Below, piece after piece: positions 36,890 to 44,100 of a stretch of DNA of 64,000 nucleotides (position 1 is the first letter of the stretch; every line of letters begins with the position of its first letter). The stretch is taken from positions 16,309 to 80,308 of the forward strand of contig JAHDWK010000031.1 in assembly GCA_023382655.1 (NCBI GenBank), written 5' to 3'. Both the position numbers and the translations under genes were made by a program. Source of the stretch: Anaerolineae bacterium. GTDB lineage: Bacteria > Chloroflexota > Anaerolineae > Promineifilales > Promineifilaceae. The notes beneath the pieces were generated by a model. The model was given only the letters and a program-made list of their open reading frames with translations. It was not told where the DNA came from and did not search any database.

Positions 36890-37057
36890 ATGATTCGTAT
36901 AAAACAAAAGCTGGTTTATGCCCTAACTGTTACCGTACTCCTGGCAATGTTGGCGATGGGTACGGCCGTTACCCTGTCCACTCAGGCCGGACAGTCCAAC
37001 TCACCCCAACTCATCGCCTGCTCCACCGGTTCCAATGGTTCCTGTGGCGGCGGATAA
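36890..37057 (+). CDS. Small exported peptide with Cys/Gly tail (module 2)
   Basis: 55 aa, ATG 36890 behind a strong AAAAGGAG site, TAA at 37055-37057. N-terminus MIRIKQKLVYALTVTVLLAM plus LAMGTAV is a signal peptide (basic start, hydrophobic core). The mature part, about 30 residues, ends ACSTGSNGSCGGG, matching the tail of the module 1 peptide (two Cys separated by Gly/Ser/Asn, terminal Gly-Gly). The core LLAMLAMGTAV also resembles LLLVMLAMSAVGA of module 1. Both genes are convergent with a TPR-CHAT gene. The recurrence of this pattern makes a real coding gene very likely despite its size. Confidence 0.8.
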   Translation: MIRIKQKLVYALTVTVLLAMLAMGTAVTLSTQAGQSNSPQLIACSTGSNGSCGGG

Positions 37058-37076
37058 CCAGGTATAACGGTATTGT

Positions 37077-37108
37077 GTGTCCGGTATGGCTCCAGCCACA
37101 CCGGACAC
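37077..37108. terminator. Hairpin between convergent peptide and CHAT genes (module 2)
   Basis: Outer 9-bp stem GTGTCCGGT / ACCGGACAC, one A-C mismatch, inner 4-bp stem TGGC/GCCA and a 4-base loop TCCA. Same geometry as the module 1 hairpin at 23772-23803, but with different sequence. It lies within the 54 bases between the two stops and has no T tract. Confidence 0.65.
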
Positions 37109-37111
37109 CTT

Positions 37112-40100
37112 TCAGGGCAGGCCAACACATTGCAAACTGCCCCATTGGGTAATGGGCCTGCCCACCTGGTAAAGTTCACGTTGTGTTTCCGCCAGCGCCC
37201 AGGCAGTGGCCGGCTTTGTTTTCAGGTGGGCATAAAAACGAGCCATGATTTCCGCCAGGTTGGCATCTGGAACAGGCCACAAACTACCTACTACCTGTTG
37301 CGCGCCGGCGGCCAGACAGGCGATGGCCAGGCCAATCTGTTCATCCCCGTCCAACAGGCGGCTAAGGATACCGCTACAAGCGGACAATGTGACTAACCGG
37401 GGTAAAGGAGCCAACTGGTAAACCTCGTCCAGCCATATGTCCCGGTCAAAAAGCGCCAGACTGCTTAACCGCCCGGTTAACTGGTCGGTGAAAGCATGGC
37501 TGGCAATGTGTAAAAAATCATAGTTGTTTAGTTTTTGGGCTTCCGCAAAGTGGAATAGCTTCACGGCCGTTGCGGCTTCGTCTTGAATGAGATGCAAATT
37601 ATCGCCAAACAACTGACGCAGGCTGCTAACTTCCTGCCGGGTTTGGGGCAGTGGTCTGTGTCGTTTTGGAAAATGGGATACAGCCAGAGCCAGCCCTTTG
37701 CGAATGGGTGATGGTGCCTGTTCAGACCGTTGCCACAGGCGCAAAAGAGTGCGCCAGGAGGGACTGATCACCGGCGTGCTGTGCAGCGCCAATGGTTGTG
37801 CCGGCTGCCCGATATGCAGGGCGGCCCAAGGGATGCGGTGCAAGGTGCGGTGTGGTGAAATCAGAAGCGTGATAGGGAGGGTGAGTTGCTCCTGGATGAA
37901 TTTGGGCAAAAGCCAGTCGCCTAAGGTCGTCAGGTGGTGTATGGGCCAGTTACGGCCGTGTCCCCCTTTACTGCACATGTCCAGGGCCAGACGTACCGGG
38001 GGGGGAATTGTACTGAACCAGGTGCGGTTAAGCGTGGGCGTCAACACAACACCATAAAGACAGTCGCCTGTCAGGTAGTAGTTAAGCGCCAGCCAATGCT
38101 GCCCTAAAGCCAAATTGGCTTGCTGACGAAAGTGATCAACCGCAAAATAACCTGACGACCATCCAGTTGATGGTGTAGACGGCCGTCGTCTTTCCAGTTG
38201 CGCCACTTTCAGATCGTAGAGTTGTGCCTTTTGGATGAGTTGTTGGTGCCATTCCCGAATAGGGAACAGGCTGGCAGCAAGTTCAGATTCGCTGTCCGCT
38301 ATTTTCTGCTGCAGCCAGCGAATTTCGGCAGCCAGTTCTGCTAATTCTGGCGTTTGCGGCTCATAATCTGCCGTGGTTGCCATCTGACGGTTCAGGAATT
38401 GGGCTTTGCTTTCTTCCAGGAAAAGCAACGTCTGCTGCTCAAATCCATTTTGCCCGGCAAACGTAACTGCCTGGTTCAGCATGGCGGATGGATGACCAGG
38501 CAATGAACCATACAATGTTGGCTGCCAGATGCGCTGGCGGAGTCGGGCTAAGGCAGTAACAACTTCCTGATAATGCGCCAGGGCCGTACTCTGGTTGCCT
38601 TCCTCGGTAGCTATGGTGGCCAACAAGGCGTGCGCCTGCCAGGTAATAGTGGGGACGGCCGTCTGGTTGAGACCCAGCGCCTGTTGTATAGCAGCGCGCG
38701 CCGCTGGCTTATCCCCGATTTGCTGATAATAGTGGCTCAACGACACCAGGCAGGCTGCCTGCTCCAAAATGGCGCCCATTTCCTGAAAGTGATGGATGGC
38801 TGTCTGAAGGTGGTTTCTGCCCTCCTCCCATTCTCCAGCCAGACACAATGCTTCACCCAATGCCCGCTGTGCCAGCGCACTGTGCAACTGTCTCCCCTGA
38901 TTTTGCGATGTTGTCAGCGCATGGCGCAAAATCTCGACGGCTTGTTGCGGTTGCTGTTGTCTTAAAAGAATTTCCGCCCGATACGTAAAAACAGCCTGAA
39001 AATTGGCCGGTTCCTGGGTACATTCGTAATAATCGGCAACGGGTTGTAAATGCTGATGGGCGAGATCGTTGCGGCCTAGCTCTAACCAGACTTTGGCTAA
39101 TCGCAAATGGCATTCAGCCTGACGGCCGTTGTCTTCAAGCTGTTCAAATGCTACCAATGCCTTCTCCAGGTGATGGAGCGCCTGGTGGTAGTGATTTGCC
39201 TGGGTATAAGCATCTCCCTGATAAGCCGTCGCCATAGCTACCATGTAAGGCAGATTTAGCTGCTGATATTTTGTCTCTGCCTCCTGGAAATTTTGCACGG
39301 CCATCGCCCAGTCCCCTTGGAATAGAGATTGCGCGCCGCTTTCTACGGCCGTGTCTGCCTGTAAACCCAAAATGGGAAAACAGGCATATATTTCTTTGAC
39401 CTGCGCCAACAGGCGCAGTGCTTCTGCCAGGCGTCCCATGTTGTTATACAGTTGTACCAGACCATTGAGACAGAGGGCCTGCCATAAGTCAATCTCTGTT
39501 TCCGCAAAAGTGGTGGCGGCAGAGGCAAACAGTTGTTCAGCGAGCTGGTAATCACCACCCTGGTTCAACTCACAGTAGCCAAGTTGATAGGAGGCTCGAG
39601 CCTGATCCAATGGCGCTTCTAGCTGCCTGAAAAGCTGCCGGGCATTTTCCAGGTAGTGAATGGCTTCGGGATAACGCAGCTGGCGACGTAGGGCGCTGGC
39701 CCGGTGTAACCAACAGCGCGCCTGGTGCAGTGGATCCGGTTGCTGTTGGAAAACAAGCTCGCTTTGGCTAATGTGCGTTTCGGCGGTGGTAAACTGTGCG
39801 GTCAGGATGTAGCCATAAGCCAGTGAGAGGCGGCAGTGGGGAGCCCAATGGGCCAGGTCGCCGCTCTCCAGTCGAGCCAATGCCTGTTCTAAGCAAGTGA
39901 TAGCGGCCTGGAAGTTGTTGTGCAGCCAGGGTTCGGCATGTTGCTGCCAGTCGCAGGCGGCCAGCCAGCCTGGTTCGTCTAATTTGGTAAAAGCGGCGCG
40001 GGCGCGGGTGATGGCGGTTTCTACTAGCTGCGGCCGCACCCAGGCGTTGGCGGCGCGGGCCACGTGCCAGGCGGCCAAACCCTGAAGAAAGGGGTCAGGG

Positions 40101-40321
40101 GTGTGGGCGGTGGCGGCTTCGGCTACAGCCGTGACCGCCCAGCCATGTTTGGGCTGCGTCAGCGCCAGTTGGGCGGCGTGGTCGGCCAGGTGGTCTAGCA
40201 GGGAGCGGTCTACGGGGGGTAGTTGCGCGGTCAGATGGGGCAGGTTTTCTGGGGACAGACGGCCGTGAAAGAGCCGTTCTGCCTCTGCCAGGTAAGCCGC
40301 CGCGAAAGGTTGTTGTCCCAT
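37112..40321 (-). CDS. TPR-CHAT caspase-like protease (module 2)
   Basis: 1069 aa, colinear with the module 1 protease over its full length (both begin with a YL..AE.L opening and end with QCVG.P). TPR array to about residue 640, then CHAT with His942 in FLHIASHAFTD and Cys982 in VTLSACSGILS, followed by GDEQIGLAIACLAAGAQQVV and GSLWPVPD. The dyad is intact. No signal peptide. It starts 12 bases after the anti-sigma-like gene in the order sigma, anti-sigma-like, CHAT. Divergence from module 1 is considerable, so the duplication is old or the two were acquired separately. Confidence 0.92.
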   Translation of the reverse strand: MGQQPFAAAYLAEAERLFHGRLSPENLPHLTAQLPPVDRSLLDHLADHAAQLALTQPKHGWAVTAVAEAATAHTPDPFLQGLAAWHVARAANAWVRPQLVETAITRARAAFTKLDEPGWLAACDWQQHAEPWLHNNFQAAITCLEQALARLESGDLAHWAPHCRLSLAYGYILTAQFTTAETHISQSELVFQQQPDPLHQARCWLHRASALRRQLRYPEAIHYLENARQLFRQLEAPLDQARASYQLGYCELNQGGDYQLAEQLFASAATTFAETEIDLWQALCLNGLVQLYNNMGRLAEALRLLAQVKEIYACFPILGLQADTAVESGAQSLFQGDWAMAVQNFQEAETKYQQLNLPYMVAMATAYQGDAYTQANHYHQALHHLEKALVAFEQLEDNGRQAECHLRLAKVWLELGRNDLAHQHLQPVADYYECTQEPANFQAVFTYRAEILLRQQQPQQAVEILRHALTTSQNQGRQLHSALAQRALGEALCLAGEWEEGRNHLQTAIHHFQEMGAILEQAACLVSLSHYYQQIGDKPAARAAIQQALGLNQTAVPTITWQAHALLATIATEEGNQSTALAHYQEVVTALARLRQRIWQPTLYGSLPGHPSAMLNQAVTFAGQNGFEQQTLLFLEESKAQFLNRQMATTADYEPQTPELAELAAEIRWLQQKIADSESELAASLFPIREWHQQLIQKAQLYDLKVAQLERRRPSTPSTGWSSGYFAVDHFRQQANLALGQHWLALNYYLTGDCLYGVVLTPTLNRTWFSTIPPPVRLALDMCSKGGHGRNWPIHHLTTLGDWLLPKFIQEQLTLPITLLISPHRTLHRIPWAALHIGQPAQPLALHSTPVISPSWRTLLRLWQRSEQAPSPIRKGLALAVSHFPKRHRPLPQTRQEVSSLRQLFGDNLHLIQDEAATAVKLFHFAEAQKLNNYDFLHIASHAFTDQLTGRLSSLALFDRDIWLDEVYQLAPLPRLVTLSACSGILSRLLDGDEQIGLAIACLAAGAQQVVGSLWPVPDANLAEIMARFYAHLKTKPATAWALAETQRELYQVGRPITQWGSLQCVGLP

Positions 40322-40333
40322 GCGGCTATTGTA

Positions 40334-41152
40334 TCAGCTTTGTGGGGTTTCCAGCACCAGGCGTAAATCGGCGGCGCGCAGTTGTCCGGCTTCGTCCAGG
40401 ATGTCATCCAGGCGCAGGGGGGGGAAGTGGGCATGGCCGTAGGCGTCGAGTACGGCCGTGTACGCATAACTGCCCCAATGCAGGCTGGCTTGCAGCGGTG
40501 GCAGCGGCGTTTCGGCGGCAGCCAGCAGTTGCAGGCGCAGCAGTTCCGGCTGTTCCACCGGCCGGATCGCTTCCAGCAGCGCTTCCACCGGTTGATCCGC
40601 TATCGTCACCTCATCGTGCAAGAGAATGATGCTTTCATCTTCCAGCAAGGGGATGGCGCGGCGGTAAACCAGGTCGGGCGTGGGGAAGAGAAGTTGTTGT
40701 AGCTGGTCAAAAAGCACCTGCCAGGCGATGCGCCAACGGCCGGTGGTGGATTGCACAATTTCCGGTTGGGGCGTGGGCGTCTTCTGCAGAAAGGCTAGCT
40801 CGTTGATGGTGGTGGGGGGGAGGGGCGGCGAGAGGTCACGGCCGTCTGCCTCCAACAGAGCCAGCGCCTCAATAAAGACCTGATACAGGGTGGGAGCAGC
40901 CATCATTCTGCCCCAAAATGTGGGGTAACGTTCGCTGATATCCACGCCCAACAGGGCATCATGCAATACCAATGAAAACATCTCCATGTCACTTTCGTCA
41001 GTTTCTGGCGATGGCATCTGCCCGGCGACGAGGGTCAGTAACTGGTCAGCCAAGGCTGGCCATTGCCCCGGTTCCACGGCCTGCGACCGCAACGCAGCCA
41101 ATTTTTGCCTGATCCAACCGGGCACCGCTTCCTCGCTATCTGCTCTACTCAT
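40334..41152 (-). CDS. Cysteine-less anti-sigma-like protein (module 2)
   Basis: 272 aa, a clear paralogue of 19654-20481 (shared KLAALR.Q...PGQWP.LAD, DALLGVDI..RYP.F, TTGRWRIAWQVL.D.L). Residues 58-100 keep the zf-HC2 frame but the ligand positions are Arg, Ala and Leu. The C-terminal beta domain HWGSYAYTAVLDAYGHAHFP matches that of module 1 and, more loosely, the module 3 anti-sigma protein. It overlaps the sigma stop by 8 bases. Predicted to bind the sigma factor at 41145-41930 and to be a candidate CHAT substrate; both are inference. Confidence 0.7.
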   Translation of the reverse strand: MSRADSEEAVPGWIRQKLAALRSQAVEPGQWPALADQLLTLVAGQMPSPETDESDMEMFSLVLHDALLGVDISERYPTFWGRMMAAPTLYQVFIEALALLEADGRDLSPPLPPTTINELAFLQKTPTPQPEIVQSTTGRWRIAWQVLFDQLQQLLFPTPDLVYRRAIPLLEDESIILLHDEVTIADQPVEALLEAIRPVEQPELLRLQLLAAAETPLPPLQASLHWGSYAYTAVLDAYGHAHFPPLRLDDILDEAGQLRAADLRLVLETPQS

Positions 41153-41930
41153 CTTTATCCTGCCAATCAGCCCAAATCTTTCTCAAGTTTTGCAGCGCGT
41201 CAAAATGCAGCTTGTGAATGGCGCTGCTGCTCCGGTTGAGCGCCGCCGCAATTTCGGGAAACGACATCTCCTCAAAATAGCGCATGAGAATAATCTGTTT
41301 ACGGGCGTCAGAGGTTAACTGGTCAACGGCCGCCAACAACGTATGCCGCAGTTCGACTGTATCTCCTGGGCCAGGGACGGATAACTGCGGCCACATACCT
41401 TCCCAGGCATGCCAATCATCTATCTGGTGTGTATCTACGGCCGTTTCTGCATAGCGCCTGTGTAACTGCTTCAAGGTGACGGTTTGTAGCAAAACGTAAG
41501 CCCAGGGGTCAAAATCGGTATCATAGGGAAAGCGGGCGTTCAGAAGTTGGGCGGCCGCGGCGGCGGCACAATCGGCGGCCATTTCCTGCTTTTCATTGTG
41601 GGTAGGGGGGAATTTTTGGCGGCAAAGATAGTTGTAGGCCCACCGTTTGAGTTTGTCATACAAGGGCAGCCACAGGTCGGCGCGTCGCTCCTGCTGGATT
41701 TGCCAGAGATAGGGCTGCCACTTTTCATGGAATTCCACCACCCGCCAGACATACTCTTCCGGCCGACGATTTTCTGCATTGTCCAGAAAGTGCCGCGCGC
41801 GGCCCCGATCCAGGTTTGCCAGGATGATGGGGGTAATGCTGTGGGCGAAATCCTCCCCTTTCTGGATAGCTACTATTTGAATGGCCTGGTGCAGCGCCGC
41901 TGTCACTGCCTCTTCGTCCCAACTCATCAT
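41145..41930 (-). CDS. ECF-like sigma factor (module 2)
   Basis: 261 aa, ATG at 41930 or 41927. Region 4 reads TSDARKQIILMRYFEEMSFP and EIAAALNRSSSAIHKLHFDA, followed by LQNLRKI. Region 2-like RFPYDTDFDPWAYVLLQTVT matches the module 1 sigma. The N-terminal helical extension (about 100 residues) is also shared, and distinguishes the pair from ordinary ECFs; it may be the docking site for the anti-sigma-like protein. First gene of the module 2 operon, preceded by a recognisable promoter at 41968-41996. Confidence 0.85.
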   Translation of the reverse strand: MMSWDEEAVTAALHQAIQIVAIQKGEDFAHSITPIILANLDRGRARHFLDNAENRRPEEYVWRVVEFHEKWQPYLWQIQQERRADLWLPLYDKLKRWAYNYLCRQKFPPTHNEKQEMAADCAAAAAAQLLNARFPYDTDFDPWAYVLLQTVTLKQLHRRYAETAVDTHQIDDWHAWEGMWPQLSVPGPGDTVELRHTLLAAVDQLTSDARKQIILMRYFEEMSFPEIAAALNRSSSAIHKLHFDALQNLRKIWADWQDKDE

Positions 41931-41967
41931 GGTCGCCTTTGCCGGTGCGTGTGATCTGATGGCAAAG

Positions 41968-41996
41968 ATTATAGAGGATGCCGCTGCCCATGAAAA
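41968..41996 (-). promoter_or_regulatory. Sigma70-type promoter of the sigma/CHAT operon 2
   Basis: On the minus strand, TTTTCA (41996-41991), a 17-base spacer and a consensus TATAAT (41973-41968). The start codon is 38 bases downstream. As in module 1, the architecture is of the housekeeping type. Confidence 0.55.
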
Positions 41997-42332
41997 GAAG
42001 TCGAAACAGATGTAAGAAATGGTGCGCGGGGTAGGATAATAATGGGTAGTGGGAGGTAACGTGTGCCAGTAGTCAAAGTCACGGCCGTGTCCACAATGGA
42101 TGGGTACGGCCGTGACCCTTAACTTTGATGTACAGGTTAGATCATTACAATCACATGAACATTGTCACGTGAGCAAAAGCAGTTATTCCATTAAACTACT
42201 TTTTGCCAACAAAGTCATACCTTTCATCCAAATATAAGACTCCTGACTTTTACTCTTGAACTGGCGCTGTTCCTGATACCAGAAATCCAATGGATGACCG
42301 GTAGTACCGTGCATTGGTGTAGGAGGGTTATC
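41997..42332. other. Intergenic region between sigma operon 2 and the zinc-ribbon array
   Basis: About 340 bases with no gene. It separates divergent operons and must hold the promoter of the rightward array, which I could not identify with confidence. It contains the inverted repeat listed separately. Confidence 0.5.
42073..42127. repeat. Interrupted inverted repeat built on two ACGGCCGT octamers
   Basis: GTCACGGCCG (42079-42088) pairs with CGGCCGTGAC (42107-42116). Further out, TCAAAGT (42073-42079) pairs with ACTTTGA beyond a 5-6 base bulge. It is located in the divergent intergenic region, so an operator or a terminator-like structure is possible. Confidence 0.5.
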
Positions 42333-43070
42333 GTGCCAAAACAATCTTCTCTTTTCCTCTATTTTTTGATAGCGGTGATGTTTGTCCTGGTTGGCTGCGG
42401 CGCGGATATTGACCGGCGCATCACGTTTTACCGCGATGAAGCCTGGAAAGCAGAGATGGAAATTGGTGTCCCTGGCGAGTTAGTAGCTATGCTCGGCAGC
42501 CTGGAGTCGTTTGAGGCGGATCTGGCCAGGCAGGTGGCCGGTTGGGAGGCAAAGGGGGCCGATGTTTCCTGGCATTCCAGTCGAAAGGACACAACGCTCA
42601 TATACACCTTCAACATTGAAGGCACAGGGCTAGCCTTGTTAGACGAAATCGTCTTTGACAATGACGCTTCCTTTAACGTGCAAGAGGTAGACGGCCGTCG
42701 CCACATATCCTTCACCTACTTGGTTACTGGTGACTTGCTACAAGCAAACAATAACACCTTGACCTTGCACGGTGGGGACATTATTTCCAGCAATGGGAAT
42801 GAGTTGGATTCAGGCACGGTACAGTGGGTCAACGCCAGGGGGCAACTTCAAGCGGTCTTGACCGAAAAAAGTCGTTTTGGGGCCAGCACGTTTTTGATTG
42901 GTCTGATCCTGGTAGCTGGCGGGGGCGGTGCTGGCTGGTATTTCTGGCAGCAACGCAACCAGGTGCAAGCAAAAGAGCAACTGGCCCAGACCGCTTTCTG
43001 CGCCAATTGTGGCATGCCATTAACTGCCCAGGCAAAGTTTTGTCCCCATTGCGGTCACCAGCAGAGTTGA
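42333..43070 (+). CDS. Lipoprotein with TM helix and C-terminal zinc ribbon
   Basis: 245 aa from GTG 42333 behind AGGAGGG; a longer frame from 42294 has no ribosome site. N-terminus LFLYFLIAVMFVLVGCG is a lipoprotein signal with lipobox LVGC. About 170 extracytoplasmic residues resemble LppM-like lipoproteins (ITFYRDEAWKAEMEIGVPGE). Then a TM helix (STFLIGLILVAGGGGAGWYF) and a zinc ribbon FCANCGMPLTAQAKFCPHCG that should face the cytoplasm. First gene of the zinc-ribbon array; the ribbon could dock to a shared cytoplasmic partner. Confidence 0.78.
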   Translation: MPKQSSLFLYFLIAVMFVLVGCGADIDRRITFYRDEAWKAEMEIGVPGELVAMLGSLESFEADLARQVAGWEAKGADVSWHSSRKDTTLIYTFNIEGTGLALLDEIVFDNDASFNVQEVDGRRHISFTYLVTGDLLQANNNTLTLHGGDIISSNGNELDSGTVQWVNARGQLQAVLTEKSRFGASTFLIGLILVAGGGGAGWYFWQQRNQVQAKEQLAQTAFCANCGMPLTAQAKFCPHCGHQQS

Positions 43071-43129
43071 TTGTTCATGTACTTAACTGTGGCCGGTTTC
43101 AAACCGTGCCACCTCAAGGAGGGTAGGTG

Positions 43130-44041
43130 ATGAATTGTCCCCAATGCGGTAAAGAAAACCCGGAGAGTTCCCGGTTTTGCCAGTTTTGCGGCGCGACCAT
43201 GACGTCAGAAATAACCGGTACTCTGACGCAACCAGTAGCCAGAGCGCCACAGCCTCCACTGGCACCCCTATCTACCGCCCCTCCTCCAGGCAGCGGCACC
43301 GGGCAAATTGGTCAGGTGGGTGCCGGCGGTACGGCGGCCGTTAATATCTGGGGGCCATTTGCTCAATACGGCGGCCGCGGCCGTCACGTCTCCTGGCTGC
43401 TGGATGAACAGGGCACCAATGCGCAAAAGTTACACGGGGCAGTTACTGAACGCTTCCAGCAGCGGCAAATACCGGGTTCCCAGATGGAATGGAGCACGCT
43501 GGTGGCAAAAGGGCTTTTGGTGGAGCGTCGCCCGTTCTACTTTATTAAACGGGGCATTACCACAGTGGCTTTGTACATTGCCCAATTTGGCCGCGACCTT
43601 TACATCTCGCAGGTGACTTACGTGAAAGGGCCGTTTAGCAATGTACGGATCGCCATTTTGGCCCTGATGATTTTGTTTTTCCTCTACTACTCCACGTTTT
43701 ACTCCGCCTCGCTGTTTGGCCGCTTGCTGGAGGTCAATCCGTTTAGCCGCACCTCAGCGTTTCCGTTTTTTTTATTGTGTATTGTTGGCCCGCTGGGTGG
43801 GTGTAACAGCGTACTCTTATTCTTTGCCGTGTTGTATAGCCTTTACAAATGGGTGACGGAGAGGGATTTTCTGGCGATTTTGCGGACGCCGCCCAACGAA
43901 TTTCAACAAGATGACACGATTGCCCTGGAAAAGGCGGTTGAGGAAACCGTGCGCCAGGCATTAGACACAATCGGCATAGACACGGCTTTAATGCCGCCAG
44001 CGGCGGAACAAAGCTTTGGCGGCAGGAGACGGTTGATTTAG
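43130..44041 (+). CDS. Zinc-ribbon membrane protein of unknown function
   Basis: About 303 aa from ATG 43130, well spaced from AAGGAGGG; GTG 43127 is too close. N-terminal zinc ribbon MNCPQCGKENPESSRFCQFC, a Pro/Gly-rich linker with GTGQIGQVGAGGTAAVNIWG, then a mixed domain (about 85-165) and two TM helices (IAILALMILFFLYYSTFYSA and FFLLCIVGPLGGCNSVLLFF). The C-terminal tail is helical. No family recognised. The neighbour 59 bases downstream is the HerA-type ATPase, so it may be its membrane partner (inference). Confidence 0.72.
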   Translation: MNCPQCGKENPESSRFCQFCGATMTSEITGTLTQPVARAPQPPLAPLSTAPPPGSGTGQIGQVGAGGTAAVNIWGPFAQYGGRGRHVSWLLDEQGTNAQKLHGAVTERFQQRQIPGSQMEWSTLVAKGLLVERRPFYFIKRGITTVALYIAQFGRDLYISQVTYVKGPFSNVRIAILALMILFFLYYSTFYSASLFGRLLEVNPFSRTSAFPFFLLCIVGPLGGCNSVLLFFAVLYSLYKWVTERDFLAILRTPPNEFQQDDTIALEKAVEETVRQALDTIGIDTALMPPAAEQSFGGRRRLI

Positions 44042-44100
44042 TTCTGGTAATCGGTTATTGGTAATCGGTTTACGGACTTCGGACCAGAAGAGGTTGGTAT

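Noticed and set aside
44046..44073. Direct repeat of GGTAATCGGTT before the HerA-type gene.
   Set aside because: Only two short units; could be chance or a small slippage duplication, with no regulatory signature.
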